A stretch of 64,000 nucleotides of DNA from Erysipelotrichaceae bacterium. Its GTDB lineage: Bacteria; Bacillota_I; Bacilli_A; Erysipelotrichales; Erysipelotrichaceae. The stretch lies in assembly GCA_017404205.1 (NCBI GenBank), contig JAFRCV010000008.1, positions 186,001-250,000 on the forward strand, read 5' to 3'. The position numbers were made by a program, and so were the translations under genes. Every line of letters starts with the position of its first letter. Positions within the stretch are counted from its first letter, which is position 1. Shown here piece after piece: positions 16,099 to 25,525 of the stretch. The notes below the pieces were generated by a model. It searched no databases, was not told the origin of the DNA, and was given only the letters and a program-made list of their open reading frames with translations.

Positions 16099-19050
16099 TT
16101 ATTCTTCCTTTCCTTCTGTATTATTCTCTTTATCAGCCATTTCAACAGCATCAACGAGTTTAACTTTTAATAATTGTGAAACACCTCTTTGTTGCATTGT
16201 AACGCCATATAAAGTATCACATTGTTCCATTGTGCCTGGTCTATGAGTAATAATCAAAAATTGAGATGTATTAGAATATTGTTTTACATATTTCGCAAAT
16301 CTTTCAACATTTGCTTGGTCAAGTGCAGCTTCAACTTCATCAAAAATAATTAATGGTGAAGGTTTTACTTTTAAAATTGTAAATAAGACACACATAGCGA
16401 TTAATGTCTTTTCACCACCAGAGAATAATCTTATAGATTTAACTTGTTTACCAGGAGGTTGAACATTAATATTGATACCAGTATTTAAAACATCATTTTC
16501 GTCTTCTAATATCAATTTAGCTTTACCGCCACCAAATAAAGATTTAAATGTATCGTTCAAATTAGCATTTATATCATTAAATGTTTGTAAGAATTGTGTC
16601 TTCATGATTTCATCCATCTCTTCAATGGCAGATAAAATCTTGTCTCTTGAAGCAATCAAATCATCATAATTGCGTTTTAAGAATTCATATCTTTCATTTA
16701 CTTCATTATATTCTTCAGGAGCAGACATATTGACATTGCCAAGTGAAGCTATATCGTTTCTTAGCTGTAAGACTTCTTCTCTTTCTGTTCCAGTGATTTC
16801 ATATGTTAAATTATTCAATGCATATTCATATGTCATTTGATATTCACTTGCTAATCTTTGAAGATTATTTTCAAGTTTTGTTTCAATTACGGCTTTCTCT
16901 TGAGATGCTTTCAACAGATTATTATTAGTTTCATCTAATTGTCTTCTAAGTTGACGAAGTTGTTGGTCGCGTCGATCAATTTCTGCTGATAATTTCATTC
17001 TTTCATCACGCTTCAATTTTAATGAAGTTGTTAAAGAATCTTTATCTGAATATGTTTTTGATAATTTAACTACTAATTCATCAGTTATTGCTTCCTCGTT
17101 ATTAATATTATCAGGATTAATTAATTCATAATCATTCTTAGCTTTTTCATATTTAGCACGTTTAACATCAACCAACGGTTCAATTTTAGCTATTTCAATT
17201 CTTTTTTCTGTTAAAGAATTCTCTGTTATTTGTTTTTTATTTAAAATATTTGCATATTCATTGTTCGCTAATTCAGCATTTGCTTTTAGAGAAATTAAAT
17301 CATTTTTAGCTTTTTCAAGTTCTGCTGAAGCAGTAACAATTGATGTTTCGTTTTTAACTTTACCACCAGTTATAGAACCACCTTTGTGTACTATTTCACC
17401 ATCAAGAGTAACAATTTTATAATTAAATTTTAAAAGTTCAGCAAGATTGTTTGCATTTTCTAATTCATCACAAACAATTACATTCGCTAATAAAGAATCC
17501 TTAACAATATCATATTCTTTTTCACAAGAAACAAATTCATTCATTGTGCCAAGATAACCTGTAGTATTCTTACAAACAATTAAATCTTCATATTTAACAT
17601 CTTTAATCTTTAATACATTAATTGGCAAAAATGTAGCTCTTCCCGATGCATTTTTCTTTAAGAAATTAATTGCATTTCTAGCAGCTTCATCATCTTTTGA
17701 AATGATGTTATAAGTAGCACTAGCTAGTGCAGCTTGAAGTGCATATTCATAGTCACTATCGGGAATTAGCACTTGACCTACAACACCTAAGATGCCATAG
17801 AAAGATTTAATATTAGAAACAATCGCCTTTACACCACTTTGTGAATGCGCCGAAAAAGGATCTTTTAATAAATTATCGAGAACAGAAATACGATTCTCTA
17901 ATTTAAAAACCTTATTATTATATTCTTCTTTTTTTAAAGAAGCATCAGCAAGCTTTATTGCATATTGAGTTAGTTCTTCATTCAACAAATCTAAATCTTT
18001 ATTTAATGTATTAAGTCGATTTAAACGATCTTCGTATTCAAATTTGGCTTCATCCAAAAGACTTTTCATTTCTTTAATCTTTTCTTCTGAACTGCCCATT
18101 TCAATCGCATATTTACGTTTCTCATCTAATTCTACTTTTCTTGTTTCAAGAATTTGAATCTCATTCATAATATTTACAAGTTTTTCTTGTAATGTATTAA
18201 TCTGTTTATCAAAATCTCTTAATGTCGCTTTAGAAGTAAAGTTATTATTTTCATTAACTTGAATAGTAGTATTATTTAAGGCAATTTGTGATTCCAAATT
18301 GAATAATGTTTTTTCTATTTCTTCTTTCGCTAAGTTATATTGTTTAATTTCTTCAACTAGAACTGCGGTTTCAATTTCCTCTAATCTTTTTTTCTTTTCA
18401 CGATATATTTCAGCTCTTTTTGCTTGTCTTCTCAAAGGATTTACTTGTTTTTCTAATTCTTGAAGAATATCAAAAGTACGATCTAAATTTGCTTTAGTTC
18501 TTTCAAGTTTGGCTAAAGATTCAACTTTTCTTTTTTTATACTTTGATACACCTGCTGCTTCTTCAAAAATACCACGTCTATCATATGGCTTAGCTTCAGC
18601 AAAATCAGAAATATTGCCTTGTGAAATAATTGATAGAGAATCTTTTCCAAGCCCTGAATCCATTATTAAATCAACAACATCCTTTAAACGAACATTATTA
18701 TGATTAATTAAATATTCAGCGTCTTGCTCATTATTATAAATTCTTCTTGTTACTTCAAGTTCATCACTATCAGAATTTAATACATGATTAGAATTATCAA
18801 AAACTAAAGTTACTTCAGCCATATTAACAGCTTTTCTAGTCTCTGTTCCTGCAAAGATAAGATCTGACATTTTTTCACCACGTAAAGATTTTACGCTTTG
18901 TTCGCCTAAAACCCATCTAATCGCATCAGAAACATTCGACTTTCCGCAGCCGTTTGGTCCGACAATTCCTGTCACTGGATCATCAAAATTTATAACAACT
19001 CGATCTACAAAGGATTTAAATCCTTGCATTTCAATACGCTTTAAAAACAT
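16099..19050 (-). CDS. smc: Chromosome segregation protein SMC, short form
   Basis: 983 residues. Walker A is GPNGCGKSN at 31-39; the C-terminal half has the signature LFSGGEKTLIAMCVLFT and Walker B PLIIFDEVEAALD. The hinge lies at roughly 385-530 and ends near the glycine-rich HKGGSITGGK. Bacterial SMCs are usually about 1,150-1,200 residues; the shortfall falls in the coiled-coil arms, while head and hinge motifs are complete. It organises and segregates chromosomes with ScpA/ScpB, not in this window. TAGGAGT precedes the ATG and a promoter sits just upstream. Confidence 0.93.
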   Translation of the reverse strand: MFLKRIEMQGFKSFVDRVVINFDDPVTGIVGPNGCGKSNVSDAIRWVLGEQSVKSLRGEKMSDLIFAGTETRKAVNMAEVTLVFDNSNHVLNSDSDELEVTRRIYNNEQDAEYLINHNNVRLKDVVDLIMDSGLGKDSLSIISQGNISDFAEAKPYDRRGIFEEAAGVSKYKKRKVESLAKLERTKANLDRTFDILQELEKQVNPLRRQAKRAEIYREKKKRLEEIETAVLVEEIKQYNLAKEEIEKTLFNLESQIALNNTTIQVNENNNFTSKATLRDFDKQINTLQEKLVNIMNEIQILETRKVELDEKRKYAIEMGSSEEKIKEMKSLLDEAKFEYEDRLNRLNTLNKDLDLLNEELTQYAIKLADASLKKEEYNNKVFKLENRISVLDNLLKDPFSAHSQSGVKAIVSNIKSFYGILGVVGQVLIPDSDYEYALQAALASATYNIISKDDEAARNAINFLKKNASGRATFLPINVLKIKDVKYEDLIVCKNTTGYLGTMNEFVSCEKEYDIVKDSLLANVIVCDELENANNLAELLKFNYKIVTLDGEIVHKGGSITGGKVKNETSIVTASAELEKAKNDLISLKANAELANNEYANILNKKQITENSLTEKRIEIAKIEPLVDVKRAKYEKAKNDYELINPDNINNEEAITDELVVKLSKTYSDKDSLTTSLKLKRDERMKLSAEIDRRDQQLRQLRRQLDETNNNLLKASQEKAVIETKLENNLQRLASEYQMTYEYALNNLTYEITGTEREEVLQLRNDIASLGNVNMSAPEEYNEVNERYEFLKRNYDDLIASRDKILSAIEEMDEIMKTQFLQTFNDINANLNDTFKSLFGGGKAKLILEDENDVLNTGININVQPPGKQVKSIRLFSGGEKTLIAMCVLFTILKVKPSPLIIFDEVEAALDQANVERFAKYVKQYSNTSQFLIITHRPGTMEQCDTLYGVTMQQRGVSQLLKVKLVDAVEMADKENNTEGKEE

Positions 19051-19070
19051 CTTTTTACTCCTAATTAAGT

Positions 19071-19079
19071 ATTATAGCA
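19071..19079 (-). promoter_or_regulatory. Extended -10 promoter for smc
   Basis: On - the sequence TGcTATAAT, a perfect extended -10, overlaps the stop codon of the U32 gene. Transcription would start near 19064, giving a leader of about 14 bases with TAGGAGT before the smc ATG. It would make smc-ftsY-ylxM-ackA-nrnA partly independent of the alaS run. Confidence 0.6.
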
Positions 19080-21192
19080 CAATATTTAGCTCTTTTTTTA
19101 CTGTCTCAATGTCATTATTTTCAATTATAATAAAGGGTTTTATTTGCCTAAAATCCATATTTCTATTTACTAAAGGGATTGTTTCAACAATTTCAGTGTA
19201 TTCATCATTAAATATGATGTTAAAATCATTTTTTCCATCATTTAAAATATATTTATGGTTCTTTTTAACATAATCTTTAAAAGGATTTACTTTTATATAC
19301 ATTAATGTTCTTCTACCAAAAACAAGAACATATGGCTTAATATCAATATTGTTCCTTTCCTTGTAAGCCTTAATCAAATTATTAATTTGATCATTAGACA
19401 ATTCAGTAGATAAAATAATTTTTTTAAATCCTAATCTTTTAAGAAATTCATAAGCAAATGAATTTGTAACATTTAATGAATAATAGCCGATTTTATCAAT
19501 ATTATTACTTAAAATATTGCCAAATTCACAAACTACATTACTTTTATAAATACCATTTTGGTTAATAACAGGATCTTTTTTAATTTGCATTTCATAATGC
19601 ATTTGGCTATTGTTTTCAATCAATAAATCCCCATTATCTTCAGCCAACAAATCGCCTAGATGCAGTTTATCTATTGGCGTTCTTTTAAAAGAACTTAAAA
19701 TATAATCTTCAAAATCACAATAAAATTTTCTTCTCAATTCATTTAACTTAGATTTAGGAACAAAAATGTTGTCTAATTTTGAATTTAATGTATTTAAAAT
19801 AAAAGGACTATTATCACTCTTAGAAAAAATATTAATTAAATCATCATTTTTAATAGGTATTTTCTTAGCTTCATAAACCTCTAAATCGTATTCTTTAGAA
19901 AAACTTATATCATCAATTTTAGCCCCAATAAAAGCTTTTCCATTTAATAAGATTTCAATATCAATATTTATTGGCCTTCTTTTAACTTGATAATTATTGA
20001 TTCTATTTTCAAGCTCATAATCATATGTTTTAACAACATCATCGCCAACATTTACTTTTTGTTCAACATTAATCTCTATTATGTCATCTTTTTTGGCATT
20101 AGAAACATATTTGCCATTAAGCGTAATTGTATTCAATATTTTGCCAAAATCTTCTTTATTATTTATGATTCTAATTCCATCAAACTGATTAACATCGTCA
20201 GATAGTTTAATATGGCATTTATTATTTTTAAATAAAATAACCTCACCTATTTTCTTTCCTAGATGATTAGGCCTAATATTACCAAATATATTGTCGTTTT
20301 TGTCTAATAAATATGAATTTGTAAAACCTCTATTAAAAACTTTTAAAAGGTTGTTAAATTGAATATCATCAAGTTCAAAACTTTCGTTATTATAATAAGC
20401 ATCAATTGCTTTTCGATATATACTTGTGACAAGTCCAACATAAGCGGGAGATTTTAAACGGCCTTCTATTTTTAATGATGATACTCCAGCTTTGATTAAT
20501 GAAGGAATATCATTTAATAAGAACATATCTTTAGGACTTAAAAGATATTTTGTTTTAGTTTCAACAAACTTTTCTTCTGTACAATCAAATAAACGATATC
20601 TAAGACGGCAACTTTGAGCACACATTCCTTTGTTTGCGCTTCTATTTTTATTAACAGACGACATTAAACATTGTCCCGAATATGAGACACATATTGCACC
20701 ATGAATAAAACATTCTATTTCAATATTTTCTTTACATGCTTCTTCAATTAAAGACAAGTTTGATTCTCTCGCCAAAACAACTTTTTTAAATCCTAATTTT
20801 TTTGCATTTTTAACTCCACTAATATTGTGTATATGCATTTGAGTCGATGCGTGTAATGGGAAGTCAGGTAATTCATTTTTAAGTCTATAAAATAGACCCA
20901 AATCTTGAATTATCAAGGCATCAACATTGATATCATAATAAAAATGAGCTTCTTTAATTGCGTTTTCCAATTCGTATTCATTTAATAAAGTATTTAAAGT
21001 AACGTATACTTTAACCCCTCTTAAATGGCAATATTTAACAGCTTCAATCATTTCCTCGTGATTAAAATTGTTTGCAAAAGCACGTGCAGAAAAACTCGTT
21101 CCACCCAAATAAACAGCATCAGCTCCATAATTTACAGCTGCTTTTAAGGCATCAAAACTGCCAGCTGGCGAAAGTAGTTCAATTTTAGGCAT
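19072..21192 (-). CDS. Peptidase U32 family protein (RlhA-like, two-domain)
   Basis: 706 residues. The N-terminal U32 domain starts KIELLSPAGSFDALKAAVNYGADAVYLG, with the cysteine-bearing stretch CIHGAICVSYSGQCLMSS...GMCAQSCRLRY at about 162-202, a probable iron-sulfur ligand set. The block LKIEGRLKSPAYVG is typical. A long C-terminal extension fits the DUF3656-type architecture of RlhA, which hydroxylates 23S rRNA, but other members act on other RNAs or are annotated as collagenases. The function here is therefore open. It overlaps holA by 8 bases. Confidence 0.83.
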   Translation of the reverse strand: MPKIELLSPAGSFDALKAAVNYGADAVYLGGTSFSARAFANNFNHEEMIEAVKYCHLRGVKVYVTLNTLLNEYELENAIKEAHFYYDINVDALIIQDLGLFYRLKNELPDFPLHASTQMHIHNISGVKNAKKLGFKKVVLARESNLSLIEEACKENIEIECFIHGAICVSYSGQCLMSSVNKNRSANKGMCAQSCRLRYRLFDCTEEKFVETKTKYLLSPKDMFLLNDIPSLIKAGVSSLKIEGRLKSPAYVGLVTSIYRKAIDAYYNNESFELDDIQFNNLLKVFNRGFTNSYLLDKNDNIFGNIRPNHLGKKIGEVILFKNNKCHIKLSDDVNQFDGIRIINNKEDFGKILNTITLNGKYVSNAKKDDIIEINVEQKVNVGDDVVKTYDYELENRINNYQVKRRPINIDIEILLNGKAFIGAKIDDISFSKEYDLEVYEAKKIPIKNDDLINIFSKSDNSPFILNTLNSKLDNIFVPKSKLNELRRKFYCDFEDYILSSFKRTPIDKLHLGDLLAEDNGDLLIENNSQMHYEMQIKKDPVINQNGIYKSNVVCEFGNILSNNIDKIGYYSLNVTNSFAYEFLKRLGFKKIILSTELSNDQINNLIKAYKERNNIDIKPYVLVFGRRTLMYIKVNPFKDYVKKNHKYILNDGKNDFNIIFNDEYTEIVETIPLVNRNMDFRQIKPFIIIENNDIETVKKELNIVL

Positions 21193-22141
21193 TCTTAACT
21201 CCTAATAATCCAACAACAAATAATTCAAATTGAAGTTCAGAATCTAAATCATAATTATTCTTTAACGTATAATCTAAGTCTGATAATTTATTTAATAATA
21301 TTAATATTTCTTTTGATTTTAAAAAGCGAAGAGTTTCAAAAGCCTTTTCAATACGATATCTGCTACTTGTATTTACTTTATCCATAATTTCATTAATAGA
21401 TAACGAATTAGATAAATAATAGGAAACTTCATATAAAAATCTAAGCTGACTGCCTAGCAAAGAAATTAATCCATTAATATTATTGTCGTAAGCTAAATAT
21501 TTTTTTATTAATCTAAAAGATAAAGATATATTTTTGCCTGTTAAAGCATTAATTAATAGATAAACATTATCGTTATTATCACTAATTAAAAGATTTTCTA
21601 ATACTTCTAAGGTCAGTTCATCGGGATACAATTCAATTAAATCAACATTTAATGAAAATATTTTTAATGAACTATTGCACGAATCAATAAGCATATTCAA
21701 AAGTTCTCTTTTAAGTTTTATATTCTTTTTATTCAAAATTGAACAGCACTCATTATAAAAATTACTTTTCTTTAATTTTGAATATTTAATATGTTGAGCA
21801 TTCTTTACAATATCCTTAAATAGTTTAAGCTTCTCATTAAATGTATTTTCTAAAGTATAAAAAACAAGATCATTTTCAAAAAAAGGATTAGTACAATATT
21901 TAATTAATTCATCAAAATTATCATCACTTTTTTTAATAAAAAAATATGGATCTTTAATTAAAATTAATTTTCTATTAGCGAATAGCCCAACGTTATTTAA
22001 TATCTCTAATAACGTTTTAACTTCAAATGTTTTATCTAGTCCATTAAAGCGTAAAATTTCACTATCTTTATTTTCATTTAAAATATCATTGATTTTCTTT
22101 TCAATTAAATATTCTTCATCACCATTTAATATATAAATCAT
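21185..22141 (-). CDS. holA: DNA polymerase III delta subunit
   Basis: 318 residues. The pattern MIYILNGDEEYLIEKKI at the start and LIKDPYFFIKK are typical of HolA; the rest diverges as usual for this family. The delta subunit opens the beta clamp within the clamp loader. Synteny is strong support: comEA-comEC-holA is a common Bacillota order. It overlaps comEC by 4 bases. Confidence 0.85.
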   Translation of the reverse strand: MIYILNGDEEYLIEKKINDILNENKDSEILRFNGLDKTFEVKTLLEILNNVGLFANRKLILIKDPYFFIKKSDDNFDELIKYCTNPFFENDLVFYTLENTFNEKLKLFKDIVKNAQHIKYSKLKKSNFYNECCSILNKKNIKLKRELLNMLIDSCNSSLKIFSLNVDLIELYPDELTLEVLENLLISDNNDNVYLLINALTGKNISLSFRLIKKYLAYDNNINGLISLLGSQLRFLYEVSYYLSNSLSINEIMDKVNTSSRYRIEKAFETLRFLKSKEILILLNKLSDLDYTLKNNYDLDSELQFELFVVGLLGVKNA

Positions 22142-23937
22142 GTAATAATTATATCAAAATCATTATGGCTTGTTTTAATGAAGTCAATAAGCTTGGTGAA
22201 ATAAAATGTAATATTTCCAGAGTCTTTAGTTATATAAATATCTGCCTTATAATCACTTAATGTTTGTATAACAGATAATGATGGATGATTATACTGTCCA
22301 CTAGTAGAAATAATCGCAAATCTAGGTAATATGTTTCTTATAAATAATTCACTAGAACTGGTCTTAGAACCGTGATGAGCTACTTTTAATACATCTATAT
22401 TGTTTAAATCGGTATTTTTAACTAATAATTGCTCTACATGTTTATCTATATCTCCTGTAAAAAGAAATTTATATCCATCAATTTCACAATAATGAATTAG
22501 ACTATTTTGGTTATCGTTTTCAAATTTGCCCAAATATAAATTCTGTATATATAATGATTTTAATTTTATATCACATGGATAATCGATTATATTATCAATT
22601 ATAAAATCCTTCTTTAGATTATTAATATTTCCATTATGATCTGAATCGTTATGACTAATAATTAAATAATCAATTTTATAAATTCCTTCTGAAAACAAAT
22701 ATTTTTTTAGTTTAGAATAATTATATTTTGAACCCGTGTCTATTAAAACATTATAAGACAAAAAAGGACCTTTCAATAATGTAGAATCGCCTTGTCCAAC
22801 ATCAATAAAGGTAACATGACCTATTGGGTTATTTAAAGGACTTAATAAGCAGGTAATCAAAAGCACTGATTGTATTTTTCTATTTAATTTTAATTTTGAA
22901 AAAATAAAAATAATGAGAATAGAAAAAATAGATATTTTTCCTCTTATGGATAGGTTAAAAATAAATCTAAATATAGATAAGAATTTAAAGAACGATAAGA
23001 AAAAAGAAAAAGATGGAAATATAAACAATAATGAAGCAATACAAAATATTAATATCTGAAGTATAGAAAACCAATTATAAAAGAAAGATATAAATATATT
23101 AATGTTAGAAAATAATAAGGATTGAACTATTAAGATAATACTTTTTGATCTAAAATCAAATATATTTATAACGTCAAACAACAAAGACATTAAAATTGAA
23201 AAGTTTAATAAGAGATTTATATTGAGCATAGAAATCACAATAATTTTTATAGATAAAATTTCGCTTTTTCTAATATTGCTAAAGGAACAGAGAAAATTAA
23301 TTAATATTAAAAAGAACTTTATTTGAAAAGAGAAAAAAAGAGAATAAATGAACATTAATATAATTGAAATATACTTATTCTTTTTATATATCATTATCAA
23401 TAAATAATAGAAGCAAAATCCTATGCCTAAATAATAATCAATTTCATTATCTTCTAGATAATTATTAAAAAGAACTTTACTTGTAATTATATAAGAATCA
23501 TGATCTAAGTTTTTTAATCTATTATACGAATAAAACAATGGACTTTTCTTGTTGAGATCTAATAATTCAATATTTGAAACATATTTGACATTATATATTA
23601 GATTTGAGCTGTTATCGTTTAATACTTTTTCATTAATCTTAACTATAGTACCAACATCTTTACTAATATCGTAAACTTTAGTCTTGAATAATACTGAATC
23701 AACTATACAATAATTGCTCCTATTTTCTACTACAACACCAATGTTTATTACATTTAAATTAAAATAAAACAATAAACATGTGATAAGGATCAAACCAACA
23801 GTTAAAACTAAGTCTTTTTTGTTTAATAAAAAGATATATAAAAAAGATAAAGCTAATAAAACATAATTCTTTAAAAATAAATTTATTGCTAATATTGTAG
23901 CTATTCTAAATAGCGATAAGTTCTTTGATCTTTTCAT
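22138..23937 (-). CDS. comEC: ComEC/Rec2 DNA internalisation protein
   Basis: 599 residues, shorter than the usual 700-800. An N-terminal hydrophobic and OB-like region is followed by many membrane segments (about 165-360). The C terminus is a metallo-beta-lactamase-like domain: FIDVGQGDSTLLKG, SHNDSDHNGNI and VAHHGSKTSS are intact metal-binding blocks. It forms the channel for single-stranded DNA uptake. It overlaps comEA by 32 bases. Only part of the uptake machinery is visible (comEA, comEC); pilus genes are not in the window, so active competence is not shown. Confidence 0.9.
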   Translation of the reverse strand: MKRSKNLSLFRIATILAINLFLKNYVLLALSFLYIFLLNKKDLVLTVGLILITCLLFYFNLNVINIGVVVENRSNYCIVDSVLFKTKVYDISKDVGTIVKINEKVLNDNSSNLIYNVKYVSNIELLDLNKKSPLFYSYNRLKNLDHDSYIITSKVLFNNYLEDNEIDYYLGIGFCFYYLLIMIYKKNKYISIILMFIYSLFFSFQIKFFLILINFLCSFSNIRKSEILSIKIIVISMLNINLLLNFSILMSLLFDVINIFDFRSKSIILIVQSLLFSNINIFISFFYNWFSILQILIFCIASLLFIFPSFSFFLSFFKFLSIFRFIFNLSIRGKISIFSILIIFIFSKLKLNRKIQSVLLITCLLSPLNNPIGHVTFIDVGQGDSTLLKGPFLSYNVLIDTGSKYNYSKLKKYLFSEGIYKIDYLIISHNDSDHNGNINNLKKDFIIDNIIDYPCDIKLKSLYIQNLYLGKFENDNQNSLIHYCEIDGYKFLFTGDIDKHVEQLLVKNTDLNNIDVLKVAHHGSKTSSSELFIRNILPRFAIISTSGQYNHPSLSVIQTLSDYKADIYITKDSGNITFYFTKLIDFIKTSHNDFDIIIT

Positions 23938-24352
23938 ATTTCTTATCGCCTATTCCTGCTACATTTTTTATATCTTCTATAGACTTAAATCCATTATTTA
24001 TATCTCGATATTCAATTATCTTTTGCGCAATATTAATTCCAATACCTGGCAAAGTAATTAATTCTTCAATATTAGCACTATTTAATGATATTCTTTTAAT
24101 GTTATTGGCTTCATTTAACACTAGACCTTCTTTTAAAATGAAATCTTCACTATATCTTTGATCATTGATGTTTGCATTTTTAATTGATGTGCCAAGAGGA
24201 TATTTTAAATCTTTATTTCCGTTTTCAGTTTCTAAAGTAACATTTATGTATTTAGCTTTTTCTTTTATACCAACATTAATATTAAAACAAAGAAAAAATA
24301 AATTTGTAAGAATAAATAAAAAAGTAAGGATTTTTATAATCTTTAATTTCAT
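23906..24352 (-). CDS. comEA: ComEA-type helix-hairpin-helix DNA receptor
   Basis: 148 residues from the ATG at 24352. An N-terminal membrane anchor (ILTFLFILTNLFFLCFNI) is followed by a linker region and a C-terminal double helix-hairpin-helix domain (LNSANIEELITLPGIGINIAQKIIEYR and VAGIGDKKYEKIKEL). ComEA binds DNA outside the membrane and hands it to ComEC. No Shine-Dalgarno is visible. AATAAT, five of six matches to TATAAT, ends six bases before the ATG, so a leaderless start is possible, but the gene also lies only 43 bases after greA. Confidence 0.88.
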   Translation of the reverse strand: MKLKIIKILTFLFILTNLFFLCFNINVGIKEKAKYINVTLETENGNKDLKYPLGTSIKNANINDQRYSEDFILKEGLVLNEANNIKRISLNSANIEELITLPGIGINIAQKIIEYRDINNGFKSIEDIKNVAGIGDKKYEKIKELIAI

Positions 24353-24395
24353 CAATATATTATTATGAAATATTTGATTAAATCCTTACTTTTTA

Positions 24396-24860
24396 TTATA
24401 AGATTCTTAAAATTTTAACTTCATATGGTACTTTTGCTTCAACTGTAACAACTGTACCTACTTTTTGGTCAAGAATGGCTTCAGCAAGAGGAGTAACATT
24501 AGATAATTTTCCAGCAAGAGGATCAGCCTCAACGCTACCTACAATTGTATAAGTAAGCTTATTCTTGGTATCCATTTCTTGGATTTCAACTGTAGAACCA
24601 AGTCTTACATATTTAGTACTCTTTGATTCAACAATAATTTCAGCGTTTTTAATTTGATATTCAAGTTGTGTGATACGAGATTCAACTTGAGCTTGGCGAT
24701 CTCTAGCAGCATCATAATCAGCATTTTCAGATAAGTCACCTTGAGCTCTGGCTTCTTTCAATTCTTGTTTAACTTCATCTCTTACTTTATGGACAAGGTT
24801 ATCATATTCTTCTTTTAATTTCTGAAGTCCTTCTTCAGTAACATAATATTTATCTTCCAT
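24396..24860 (-). CDS. greA: Transcription elongation factor GreA
   Basis: 154 residues. The N-terminal coiled coil ends with LSENADYDAARDRQ, the conserved tip that reaches the RNA polymerase active site. The C-terminal FKBP-like domain includes VGSVEADPLAGKLSNVTPLAEAIL. GreA stimulates cleavage of backtracked RNA. GAGG precedes the ATG. It has its own extended -10 promoter 24 bases upstream in the udk-greA gap. Confidence 0.95.
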   Translation of the reverse strand: MEDKYYVTEEGLQKLKEEYDNLVHKVRDEVKQELKEARAQGDLSENADYDAARDRQAQVESRITQLEYQIKNAEIIVESKSTKYVRLGSTVEIQEMDTKNKLTYTIVGSVEADPLAGKLSNVTPLAEAILDQKVGTVVTVEAKVPYEVKILRIL

Positions 24861-24884
24861 TTTTTTACCTCTACTAACCTAAAA

Positions 24885-24893
24885 ATTATAACA
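24885..24893 (-). promoter_or_regulatory. Extended -10 promoter for greA
   Basis: On - TGtTATAAT is a perfect extended -10, placed just after the udk stop. The predicted start is near 24878, giving an ~18-base leader containing AGAGG. Confidence 0.55.
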
Positions 24894-24895
24894 TA

Positions 24896-25525
24896 TTATT
24901 GATTTAGAATACTATCAATCTTCGTGATTAATAGGTCAATTGCGACCTTATTGTTTGCGCCTTCTGGTATGATGATATTTGCATATTTTTTTGAAGGTTC
25001 GACAAATTCTTCATGCATAACCCTAACAGTATTTAACCATTGATTAATAATGTTGTCTAATTGTCTAGCTCTTTCTTTAATATCACGAGTCATTCTACGA
25101 ATAAAGCGCACATCATAAGGAGTATCAACATAAATCTTAATATCTAGTAAATCTCTTATACATTTTTCTTCTAGGACAAATAAACCTTCAATGATAATTA
25201 CATCTCTAGGCTCTATAACTTCAATTTTTTCAGATCGATTATGAACAGTAAAATCATAAACTGGTTTATTAATAGTGATTCCATTCAATAAATCTTTGAT
25301 TTGAGATTCCATTAAGTCATGATCAAAGGCAAATGGATGGTCATAATTTGTTTTAACACGATCTTCAAAAGCCATGTGTGATTGATCTTTATAATAATCA
25401 TCTTCACGAATGATTGTTACAGATTTTGTTTTTTCAAATGAATCATATAACATTTGAGCAATTGTTGTCTTGCCGCTAGCACTACCGCCAGCAATTCCGA
25501 TAATGATTGGTTTTTTTAGTAACAT
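24896..25525 (-). CDS. udk: Uridine kinase
   Basis: 209 residues. The P-loop is GIAGGSASGKTTIAQ near the start. The blocks YDHPFAFDHDLM and DVIIIEGLFVLEE are typical of uridine/cytidine kinases, and RDIKERARQLDNIINQWLNTVR is the lid and substrate region. It phosphorylates uridine and cytidine in salvage. mltG-udk-greA is a conserved Bacillota order. It overlaps mltG by 10 bases. Confidence 0.95.
   Translation of the reverse strand: MLLKKPIIIGIAGGSASGKTTIAQMLYDSFEKTKSVTIIREDDYYKDQSHMAFEDRVKTNYDHPFAFDHDLMESQIKDLLNGITINKPVYDFTVHNRSEKIEVIEPRDVIIIEGLFVLEEKCIRDLLDIKIYVDTPYDVRFIRRMTRDIKERARQLDNIINQWLNTVRVMHEEFVEPSKKYANIIIPEGANNKVAIDLLITKIDSILNQ

Noticed and set aside
22138-24352. An active natural competence locus
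   Set aside because: Only comEA and comEC are present and they are widely kept in non-competent Bacillota. No pilus or dprA genes are in the window.
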